NCBI GenBank assembly: GCA_029820915.1
Contig: JALGUI010000220.1
Coordinates: forward strand, 1 to 5,524
Direction: 5' to 3'
Source of the DNA: Candidatus Zipacnadia bacterium
GTDB lineage: Bacteria; Armatimonadota; Zipacnadia; Zipacnadales; UBA5352
DNA length: 5,524 bases
Below are positions 1 through 5,524 of the stretch, piece by piece. Each line of letters opens with the position of its first letter. Position 1 is the first letter of the stretch. Below the pieces are notes generated by a model. It was not told the origin of the DNA. It did no database searches and worked only from the letters and a program-made list of their open reading frames with translations. The translations under genes and the position numbers were made by a program.

Positions 1-722
1 CGGCATGGGATAGGACCCGCCGGACTGCCCCAGGCGCTGGCGCCCGCTGCGTGCCGGCGTCGCCGCGCCGCTGGACGGGCGGAAGATCGGGATCCCGCCG
101 CCCTGGCCCACCGGCGCCAGCCACGTGGAGGGCGGTGGCCCCAGGGCCCCCAGCACGGGCGTGTGTGTCCACGGCAACAGCGCCAGGCGCACGCCGTCGT
201 TGCCGCCACCACGGGCGCGCGCGAACTGCGACTCGCCCGATCCGGCCAGCAGCAGATCCAGCTCCGAGGCCCACGCCTTTCGGGCCACGTTCAGCCACGT
301 TGTGATGTCGGGCGCGTCCGGATGCGCCGCCACCGCCTCCAGGGCATTGCACAGGTGCGCCAAGTCGATCACGTTGCCCGTCAGTTCGGGGTCCGACGAT
401 GCGGACGGAACGTCCGCGGTCAGTTCCTCGACGTGCTGCTTCGCCTCCACCCCGGCCGTGTACAGCGCGGCGGCGCCGCCGTCGAACCGGCCGCGGCCTG
501 ACGGAAGCCCGGTTAGCACCACGTCCCCATCCGGGGCCGCCACCTCGGAACTGCCGCCGTCGGCGCCGAGCATCTGGATGCCGGCCAGCGCGTGGGCCGT
601 CACGGCGTCGTCGCCCGGACACGCGATCGCGGCGGTGGCCGCGTACTGCACAACCAGCCTCGCCCCCTGGCGCGTCGTGATCGAGGTGATCCGCCCGCCT
701 TCGTCCACCGCAATTGCGAAGC
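1..722 (-). pseudogene. Out-of-frame 3' continuation of the secreted protein gene, running off the window
   Basis: Codons ending on positions divisible by 3 (minus strand) are stop-free from the duplication to position 1, about 240 codons. This stretch continues the 600..1613 gene: deleting one 11-bp repeat copy gives DSFAIAVDEGG with no break, and the restored protein is at least 534 residues from the ATG at 1613. The content is protein-like and G/C-rich at third positions, with segments such as RLVVQYAATAAIACPGDD, AHALAGIQMLGADGG, VIDLAHLCNALEAV and TWLNVARKAWASELDLLL. It looks like a beta-rich part followed by alpha-helical segments, then a Gly/Pro/Ser-rich stretch near the edge (SSGAATPARSGRQRLG). 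It has no start or ribosome binding site of its own, so in this allele it is probably untranslated. The true stop is outside the window. If the duplication is an assembly error, this is simply the second half of an intact gene. Confidence 0.82.
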
Positions 723-1613
723 TGTTGCGAAGCTGTCGGGGGCGTAGAGCTGGACGGTCGTGTGCGAGTAGCCGTGCGGCATGTAGCGGACGAAGAAGCC
801 CTCGGGATCCCACGACCAGCGACCGAGCGGGACGACCGGGCCGCCCTCGTCGTCCGGGTCGCCGGTGAGCACCGCGATCTGCTCGAGCGCCTCGAAGTCA
901 TAGACCTCCTGCCGCAGGCGCTCCCGCAGGCGCGCCTCGGCCTCCAGCACCATGCGCACCTCGTCCGGGATGTCCACGAAGGCCTGGTCGAACAGCTCCT
1001 CGGGTACCATGCCCAGCGCGCCGCCGTTGAGCCCGCGGATCTGGTCGCGGGTGAGCAGGACGTCTGCGACCTCCCGCAGCTCAGGCGCCAGCTCTGAGAT
1101 CCTGGTCCGCGACTGGATGGCCCAGATCAGCGACTGTATCTTGCTCTGGTCGATGTCCTGGTGTGCCATGGAGCGGTCGAGGATGGTCTGGATCTCACCG
1201 GCGAGGCTGCCGCGCAGAGGCGCGTACAGGTAGCCCTCGCCCTGCCCCGGTCCGTGCGTGCCGGCGTGCAGGCAGTAGGAGCGCGCCGCCAGCTCGTAGG
1301 TGCCGGGCAGAGCGACGATGAAGGCGCCGTCGCCGGTGAAGGGGAGCTGCGACATCGGCGCCGTGAACACGGGATCGAAGTCATCCAGGAATGCGACGGC
1401 CGTTGCCGCGTCGTCGAAGCCGGTCGAGATCGCGGGCTCCTCGTCCAGAATGCGCCTCAGGTCGGGAATCCTGAGGTCCAGGGTGTCGCGCACGATGTCG
1501 CCGATGTCAGGCACTCTGGGCCTGGGGATCGGGAACTGGGCGATCGCGCTGGCGCACAGCAGAAGGGCGAAGCCTGCCAGCAGGGCCGCAATAACCAGAT
1601 ACCTTCGCATCAT
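600..1613 (-). CDS. Secreted protein of unrecognised family, truncated by frameshift (5' part)
   Basis: As it stands this frame encodes 337 residues ending at a TGA (600-602). The ATG at 1613 is preferred over the in-frame GTG at 1619, which overlaps the AGAGG ribosome binding site; the adjacent ATG at 1610 is equally possible. Residues 1-25 form a signal peptide (MMRRYL, hydrophobic core, ASAIA|Q); the core cysteine lacks a proper lipobox, so a soluble exported protein is more likely than a lipoprotein. Next come a Pro-rich segment, a conserved-looking core (SYCLHAGTHGPG at 112-123, GYLYAPL at 127-133, IQSLIWAIQSRT at 159-170), a charged helical stretch (about 217-247) and a beta-rich part (about 256-294). 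I do not recognise the family and give no function. After A296 the frame is wrong: the last 41 residues are Arg/Pro-rich and unlike the rest. The cause is the 11-bp duplication at 714-736. Gene 2 lies 122 bp upstream on the same strand. Confidence 0.82.
   Translation of the reverse strand: MMRRYLVIAALLAGFALLLCASAIAQFPIPRPRVPDIGDIVRDTLDLRIPDLRRILDEEPAISTGFDDAATAVAFLDDFDPVFTAPMSQLPFTGDGAFIVALPGTYELAARSYCLHAGTHGPGQGEGYLYAPLRGSLAGEIQTILDRSMAHQDIDQSKIQSLIWAIQSRTRISELAPELREVADVLLTRDQIRGLNGGALGMVPEELFDQAFVDIPDEVRMVLEAEARLRERLRQEVYDFEALEQIAVLTGDPDDEGGPVVPLGRWSWDPEGFFVRYMPHGYSHTTVQLYAPDSFATASQLRWTKAGGSPRSRRARGRGWLCSTRPPPRSRVRATTP
714..736. repeat. Perfect 11-bp direct tandem duplication causing a frameshift
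   Basis: The plus strand reads TTGCGAAGCTG twice, at 714-724 and 725-735, and the first base of a third copy (T736) follows. The unit is 11 bp, which is not a multiple of three, and both copies are identical. On the coding (minus) strand it falls after residue 296 of the secreted protein gene, where protein-like sequence turns into an Arg-rich tail. Removing one copy restores a single frame over at least 534 codons. It could be a true mutation by replication slippage, a slippage-type on/off switch, or an assembly artefact. Confidence 0.97.
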
Positions 1614-1618
1614 AGCCA

Positions 1619-1623
1619 CCTCT
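1619..1623 (-). promoter_or_regulatory. Shine-Dalgarno sequence of the frameshifted secreted protein gene
   Basis: The minus strand reads AGAGG within GAAAGAGGTGG, 5 nt before the ATG at 1613 and 8 nt before the ATG at 1610. The in-frame GTG at 1619 overlaps this site and cannot use it, so it is not the likely start. Confidence 0.6.
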
Positions 1624-1735
1624 TTCCAGCCACCACTCAGGGGAGCGGTTGCACACGCTTCATCATTAGCAGTTCCGCGTCGGGCGCCACCTCTCCTGCA
1701 ACGACTGTTCGCTGAACGCCGGGGGCCCGAACCGG

Positions 1736-4165
1736 CTACCCCAGCTCGTCCTGCAGGTCGATGGCCGCGTGGGCCACGCGCCAGCGCCAGTAGTCCATCG
1801 TCGAGCGGTCCCAGTTGTTGGCCGGGTCGCGGTAGTCCACGATGACCGCCTCGTGCAACTCGTCCAGCGTGGCGCGCGCCTCCCGCGCGGCATCGGTGCC
1901 TTCCCGGCCCTGTTCGCCGGCGCGCGCCAGCATCTCCTCGAGAAGCTGCACGTAGCGGTAGTCGTCAACACCCTCGCGCTGGTCGAGCATGCCGATCGAG
2001 GGCAGGACCTCCCACTCCGGCGTGTAGTGGCAATCACAGGACACGCGCGCGCCGGAGGGCAGCGACACGAACGGGTCGCGCGTGTCGCCGTCGTAGCTGA
2101 ACGACCACTGCGCGCGGCAGTAGGCGTCCACGCGCCACGGGTAGAAGCCGTAGGAGAAGCGCGTGGCGCCCATGTTGTAGAGGCCCAGCGTGCAGCCATG
2201 CTCCTCCAGCTCGGCGATGGTGTCCTCGTTGATCGGGTAGGCGGAGTTGGGGATGACGATGTCGGCCTCGTCGAGGTACTCGCGGGCGATGGCGGCGCGC
2301 AGCGTCGAGATGCACGTGCGGAAGCCCCCCGGCACCCGCTCGCGGCAGCGGTTGATGGCGCTGAGCAGCTCGCGGCCGTAGCGCGCGCCCTTCGCGCCGT
2401 CGTTGCCCAGCTCATCCTGCACGTAGAAGACGATGTCGGGGAGTCCCTCGGCGCGCGTCTGCTCGTAGAGGAACTCGACCATCCGCGACATCTGCTCCAC
2501 GGTCTCGTCGCTGAAGCCGATGTCGTCGATCTCCATCGCCCCGAGCTGGCTCCGAGTCAGGAAGCCCTCACACTTGGGGAAGAGCTGGTAGCCGCCCAGG
2601 TAGTAGTTGAGCACGCGCTCGCTGAAGTTCGGGATGGACGCGGCCATGCGCCAGACCTGCAGGTAGTACTCCCACGTCTCCGTGGTGACGATCTGCCCGT
2701 CGGCGCCGAACTCCAGCGGGTACCAGGGCAGGCTGTCGAAGAGGCCGGTGAAGCCCTGGTCGGCCAGGAACTCCATGCGCTTGCGGAGGACCATCCAGAC
2801 CATCTCGTTCGGCAGCTCGCGCATCGTGCGGTAATGTCGGAAGGTGGTGCCCGACAGGTCCCCGGCATAGACGCCGCAGTAGCAGCGCGACGTGGGCAGC
2901 GCGAGCGGCAGCACGCGCACCTCGATCGGCACCCCGACCTCGGCGGCGAGGCCCGTGACGGTCAGCGTCCCCTCATACAAGCCCGGCTGCGCGTCCTCGG
3001 GAGTGAACAGGTCCACCCAGAAGCCGCGCGTGATGCCGTCATCCATGCGGTCGGGGCGCCAGGGCACCAGGAAGTGCGGCCTGACCTCGTAGCCGCCGGT
3101 CACCGGGTACTCGCCGAAGCGGATGTAGCGGATGTCGAGGGCCCCGGCCGGGATGGTGGCGCCGTTGGCGCCCTGCAGGTCGCTTGCCACGAGATCGACC
3201 GTGCCGGCGATGTCGCGCAGCGGCGAGACCGCGACCACGCCCGGCTCGCGCTCGCCGGGGCCGGCGAACAGCCGCAGCGGACGCCCGAGGTCCCATGCGA
3301 TCGGGCGCGTCGAGGGCCGCAGGTCACCGGCGGTCTGCCGCACCCAGACGGCCGCGCCGGCCTCGGCCATGGTCGCGGGAAGCTCCGGCATGTCGCGCTC
3401 CGGCTCCTCGGCGAGCCACGGGTACTGGCGGTTGAAGAACTCCTCCTGGTGCGCGCGCAACTCCGCCGGCGCCGTCTCCCCCGCCTCGCTGCCGACCGGG
3501 AAGACCCAGAGGGCGTTGATCGGGGCGTACGGCGACGCCGCGACCTCGAGCATCCCGCCGACGACCTCGACCTCGGCCTCGCCGAAGGGGATCCAGCGCG
3601 CGATGTTCGCCTGGTAGAGGTTCACGTCCGGGTGCCAGTCGCGGTAGTAGTTGGCGAAGTAGCGACCCTGTGGGTCGTAGAACTCCTCGGGCGCGTCGCC
3701 CTGCTGATAGAGGACCTCCTCGCCGGCGGTGATGGTGTACTCGCGGAAGTGCGCGTCGGGGCGATTGGCGCCGGGGCGGCTGTACTGGCCGGTCAGCACC
3801 ACGACGCGATAGGCGCCGTCCGGCAGGTCCACGCGGAAGGGCGTGCCGCCGTAGATGCCGTCGCGCGTGACGTCATCGAGCACCAGCACGTCGCGGGTGA
3901 CCCGGCGGTTCTGGTCGAAGGCGGTCGCGCGCGCGCGGCCCTCCGTGTAGCCGTAGCCCCGCTCGGCATCGTAGGCGGTGTCGCCCAGCACGCGGTAGTA
4001 GCCCTCACCCGCGGGCGCCTCCGGGTGGCAGAAGTCGAAGCGCCAGACGCCGTCCCCGGGCGGCACGGGCAACTGCTCCTGCTCGGCCTCCTGTGCGAGC
4101 GCGCCCGTGGCGGCCACGATGGCGATGATGGCCGCGGCGATCACCAGCCGGTCTGCTCGTGTCAT
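1736..4165 (-). CDS. Secreted GH123-like (DUF4091) glycoside hydrolase with N-terminal malectin-like domain
   Basis: This is an 809-residue protein with stop TAG at 1736-1738. The ATG at 4165 is chosen because it has a CGGAGGG ribosome binding site 7 nt upstream and begins a clear signal peptide (MTRADR, then a hydrophobic core, GALA|Q, cleavage after residue 24). Residues about 40-223 resemble a malectin/CBM-like sandwich: WRFDF near 41-45, then VLGDTAYDAERGYGY, a layout shared with N-terminal domains of rhamnogalacturonan acetylesterase-type proteins. Residues about 270-750 resemble the GH123/DUF4091 architecture: a beta-rich part ending near LYEGTLTVTG, then a TIM-barrel-like part with DSLPWYPLEF, FYVQDELGND and, near the end, REGVDDYRYVQLLEE (730-744), a characteristic DUF4091 motif. 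In GH123 N-acetylgalactosaminidases an adjacent Asp-Glu pair does substrate-assisted catalysis; D584-E585 here is the obvious candidate. Activity and substrate are inference, since many DUF4091 proteins are uncharacterised. Ten cysteines, including two CxC pairs (428/430 and 710/712), fit an exported protein with possible disulphides. Confidence 0.88.
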   Translation of the reverse strand: MTRADRLVIAAAIIAIVAATGALAQEAEQEQLPVPPGDGVWRFDFCHPEAPAGEGYYRVLGDTAYDAERGYGYTEGRARATAFDQNRRVTRDVLVLDDVTRDGIYGGTPFRVDLPDGAYRVVVLTGQYSRPGANRPDAHFREYTITAGEEVLYQQGDAPEEFYDPQGRYFANYYRDWHPDVNLYQANIARWIPFGEAEVEVVGGMLEVAASPYAPINALWVFPVGSEAGETAPAELRAHQEEFFNRQYPWLAEEPERDMPELPATMAEAGAAVWVRQTAGDLRPSTRPIAWDLGRPLRLFAGPGEREPGVVAVSPLRDIAGTVDLVASDLQGANGATIPAGALDIRYIRFGEYPVTGGYEVRPHFLVPWRPDRMDDGITRGFWVDLFTPEDAQPGLYEGTLTVTGLAAEVGVPIEVRVLPLALPTSRCYCGVYAGDLSGTTFRHYRTMRELPNEMVWMVLRKRMEFLADQGFTGLFDSLPWYPLEFGADGQIVTTETWEYYLQVWRMAASIPNFSERVLNYYLGGYQLFPKCEGFLTRSQLGAMEIDDIGFSDETVEQMSRMVEFLYEQTRAEGLPDIVFYVQDELGNDGAKGARYGRELLSAINRCRERVPGGFRTCISTLRAAIAREYLDEADIVIPNSAYPINEDTIAELEEHGCTLGLYNMGATRFSYGFYPWRVDAYCRAQWSFSYDGDTRDPFVSLPSGARVSCDCHYTPEWEVLPSIGMLDQREGVDDYRYVQLLEEMLARAGEQGREGTDAAREARATLDELHEAVIVDYRDPANNWDRSTMDYWRWRVAHAAIDLQDELG

Positions 4166-4172
4166 TGCAGCA

Positions 4173-4179
4173 CCCTCCG
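4173..4179 (-). promoter_or_regulatory. Shine-Dalgarno sequence of the GH123-like gene
   Basis: The minus strand reads CGGAGGG, 7 nt before the ATG at 4165. This spacing, together with the signal peptide that starts at that ATG, decides the start over the upstream GTG at 4327. Confidence 0.7.
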
Positions 4180-4181
4180 AT

Positions 4182-4197
4182 CGGCGCCGGTGCGCCG
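4182..4197 (-). other. 6-bp GC-only hairpin beside the gene 2 ribosome binding site
   Basis: The minus strand reads CGGCGC-ACCG-GCGCCG, a perfect 6-bp all-GC stem with a 4-nt loop that ends 2 nt before the CGGAGGG site. In mRNA such a stem could affect ribosome access. Regulation is inference; short GC stems are common by chance at this base composition. Confidence 0.4.
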
Positions 4198-4238
4198 CCT
4201 TGCTCTCGCTTGCACGAGACCGCGTGTCAATGGCCTCC

Positions 4239-4256
4239 ACAGGCGAGGGCGCCTGT
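4239..4256 (-). other. Perfect 7-bp stem, 4-nt loop hairpin between genes 1 and 2
   Basis: The minus strand reads ACAGGCG-CCCT-CGCCTGT, an uninterrupted 7-bp inverted repeat with a tetraloop, in the 158-bp gap between the CBM9-like and GH123-like genes. No T-run follows on either strand, so it is not a standard intrinsic terminator. It may be a leader structure, an mRNA-processing or stability element, or chance in GC-rich DNA. Confidence 0.5.
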
Positions 4257-4323
4257 CGTACGGATTCCCTTCCGGGACGTGTCGGCCAACCATGCGGTAG
4301 TGCGGCCGCAGTCGCGCGCCGGG

Positions 4324-5524
4324 TCACCGGGCGCCCTCCTCGAACGGCGAGGCGGCCACGCGCAGCACGTCGCTGCCCGCGGCCACCACCTCCCCATCGC
4401 TGAGCGCCGCGATCTCCAGCCGGTAGAGCCCCGGCCGCAGCCCGGCGACCGGCATGAGCGCCGACAGCGCCGGGCCGTCTACGGAGCCGATCTCCTGCTC
4501 GGCCGCGAAGGTCCCCCGCTCATCGACGAGCCGCGCGACCAGGCGCAGCCCGCGCGCGGTCAGGCGGCCAACGCCGAGCCGCGCCGAGACCGGCACGGGC
4601 GGGCCGTCGGCGAGCGTGGCGCGGCTGCCGAGTCGCACCTGCATCGGGCCGGGCAGCACGCCGCCGCGGCGCGTGGCGAAGACCGCGCGGTCGCCGGCGT
4701 CGTACACGTCGATCTGCGCGCTCCACGGGCCCTCGTCGGCCATGATGTCGAACACGAGGCCGACCTCACGCTGCCCTCCCTCAGCGAGCGCGAAGGGCGT
4801 GACGGTCTGCTGCCACTGCCCGGGCGCCTCGAGGGTCAGGCTCAGCCGGTACTGCCCGGCCGGTCCGGTGAGGTGTCGCGCCTGCAGCCGCAGCAGGTTG
4901 CGGCCCGGGCCGACGCCCGACAGGTCGAGGTCGGTCACGGCCAACCGCGGCTCGCCCAGGACCATGGCGCCGAACTGGCGCGGGTCGTGCCAGTTGCTGA
5001 CCGGCGACAGGCACGTGTACTCCTCGGTGTCCCAATCGGCGCTGGTGAGGTTGAGGCCGAGCGTGTGGCCGGCGGGCGCGCCGGCCAGCCCGAGGCCGAG
5101 CAAGGGCAGGGCCATCTCGACGGTCCACCGCTCGTCCTCGATGTGCACGGCACGGTCCAGGCCGGACGACCACGACGCGTCGCTCTCGCGCACGAGCTTG
5201 GTGTCCCCGGGGCCCGCGCCGGCCGGGTCGGGCACCTCCACGATCTGGAGGCGGGCGTCGTAGAGCACCCCCGCGGAGTTTACGATGAGCTGGAAGTACT
5301 CGGTCCCGGTGCTGAAGGGATCGAGGAAGACCTCGATCTCATCGTCCTCCCAGATCGCGCCGTCGTCGGGCTCAAGCGTGAGCACCCGCAGCTCGGTCCC
5401 GGGCTCGCGTTGGAGCCTGACCGCAAGGTACAGGTAGTCGTCGTCGTACGCCGCCCACGCCTCGCGGCTGTGACGAGCGGGCGTGGCCGACAGCCCGAGT
5501 CGGAAGGCGCCCAGGTACGAGCCT
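4324..5524 (-). CDS. CBM9-like (DOMON-type) carbohydrate-binding multidomain protein, 5'-truncated
   Basis: The frame is open from the right window edge (first full codon at 5523) to a TGA at 4324-4326, giving 399 residues of a longer protein. A GTG at 5385 is in frame but lies inside the conserved domain, so it is not the true start. Residues about 1-190 read as a CBM9-like/DOMON-like beta-sandwich: the strand AWAAYDDDYLYLAVRL (22-37), then IWEDDEIEVFLDP (57-69), EYFQLIVNSAGVLYDAR (75-91) and RWTVEMALPLLGLG (132-145). That order is typical of the CBM9-like domain found at the ends of large secreted bacterial proteins. Residues about 195-390 are beta-rich and probably form two Ig-like or Ig-fold sandwiches; I see no catalytic motif there. 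The inferred role is binding of an extracellular glycan, with any enzymatic domain lying outside the window. It precedes the GH123-like gene on the same strand. The CBM9-like call is fairly secure; the overall function is unknown. Confidence 0.85.
   Translation of the reverse strand, partial: GSYLGAFRLGLSATPARHSREAWAAYDDDYLYLAVRLQREPGTELRVLTLEPDDGAIWEDDEIEVFLDPFSTGTEYFQLIVNSAGVLYDARLQIVEVPDPAGAGPGDTKLVRESDASWSSGLDRAVHIEDERWTVEMALPLLGLGLAGAPAGHTLGLNLTSADWDTEEYTCLSPVSNWHDPRQFGAMVLGEPRLAVTDLDLSGVGPGRNLLRLQARHLTGPAGQYRLSLTLEAPGQWQQTVTPFALAEGGQREVGLVFDIMADEGPWSAQIDVYDAGDRAVFATRRGGVLPGPMQVRLGSRATLADGPPVPVSARLGVGRLTARGLRLVARLVDERGTFAAEQEIGSVDGPALSALMPVAGLRPGLYRLEIAALSDGEVVAAGSDVLRVAASPFEEGAR

Noticed and set aside
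600..737. The Arg-rich C-terminus of gene 3 as a genuine basic tail
   Set aside because: It begins exactly at the 11-bp duplication, and the alternative frame from that point has far more protein-like sequence running without stops to the edge.
51..868. Overlapping plus-strand open frames (51-305, 125-868, 163-501)
   Set aside because: They are Arg/Pro/Ser-rich, lack ribosome binding sites, and lie opposite the restored minus-strand reading frame of gene 3.
1632..1649. A possible hairpin upstream of gene 3 (minus strand ACCGCT...AGTGGT)
   Set aside because: It is a 6-bp stem with a G-U pair and no T-tract; too weak to call a terminator or regulator. I see nothing else in 1614-1735 besides the ribosome binding site.
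4202..4230. A perfect TTGACA (minus strand, 4230-4225) as a possible -35 box for gene 2
   Set aside because: At 16-18 bp spacing the -10 position is GC-rich (GAGAGC at 17 bp, about 2 of 6 matches to TATAAT), so no sigma-70 promoter can be supported.
1769..4300. An 843-codon plus-strand open frame antisense to almost all of the GH123-like gene
   Set aside because: It is a shadow of the G/C-biased third positions of the minus-strand gene. Its product is a monotone mix of Val, Ala, Arg, His, Glu and Asp without domain-like motifs, while the minus frame has a signal peptide, ribosome binding site and family motifs.
4324..5385. A complete gene starting at the GTG at 5385
   Set aside because: The same frame is open upstream to the window edge, and the CBM9-like strand AWAAYDDDYLYLAVRL lies before that GTG, so the gene is 5'-truncated by the window.

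Overview
The window is about two-thirds or more G+C with strong G/C preference at third codon positions. All credible coding is on the minus strand, so the genes read from right to left. It looks like accessory glycan-handling DNA from a high-GC environmental bacterium. Secreted proteins with Ala-x-Ala signal peptides, a GH123/DUF4091-type glycosidase and a CBM9-like module together are reminiscent of Armatimonadota, Planctomycetota or related candidate phyla. The sequence alone does not settle the lineage. No RNA gene, CRISPR array or mobile element was recognised.

Layout in transcription order: (1) 5524-4324, the C-terminal 399 residues of a protein with a CBM9-like/DOMON-like beta-sandwich followed by further beta-rich segments; its N-terminus lies outside the window. 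(2) 4165-1736, an 809-residue secreted protein with an N-terminal malectin/CBM-like domain and a GH123-like (DUF4091) TIM-barrel region carrying an Asp-Glu pair. (3) 1613 to beyond position 1, a secreted protein of a family I do not recognise, at least 534 residues long once its frame is restored.

The most notable observation is in gene 3. A perfect 11-bp direct tandem duplication (714-736) breaks its reading frame. Removing one copy joins the upstream frame seamlessly to a stop-free downstream frame that runs to the window edge. As it stands, the gene makes a 337-residue product with 41 aberrant Arg-rich C-terminal residues, ending at 600.

Genes 1 and 2 probably act on the same kind of extracellular glycan: 1 would bind carbohydrate and 2 would bind and possibly hydrolyse it. 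They are separated by a 158-bp gap holding two compact hairpins, one of them 2 nt from the gene 2 ribosome binding site. Gene 2 also has a competing GTG start overlapping the gene 1 stop. Genes 2 and 3 are separated by 122 bp with no clear terminator, so the three could be co-transcribed. I found no convincing complete system beyond this polysaccharide-related cluster.
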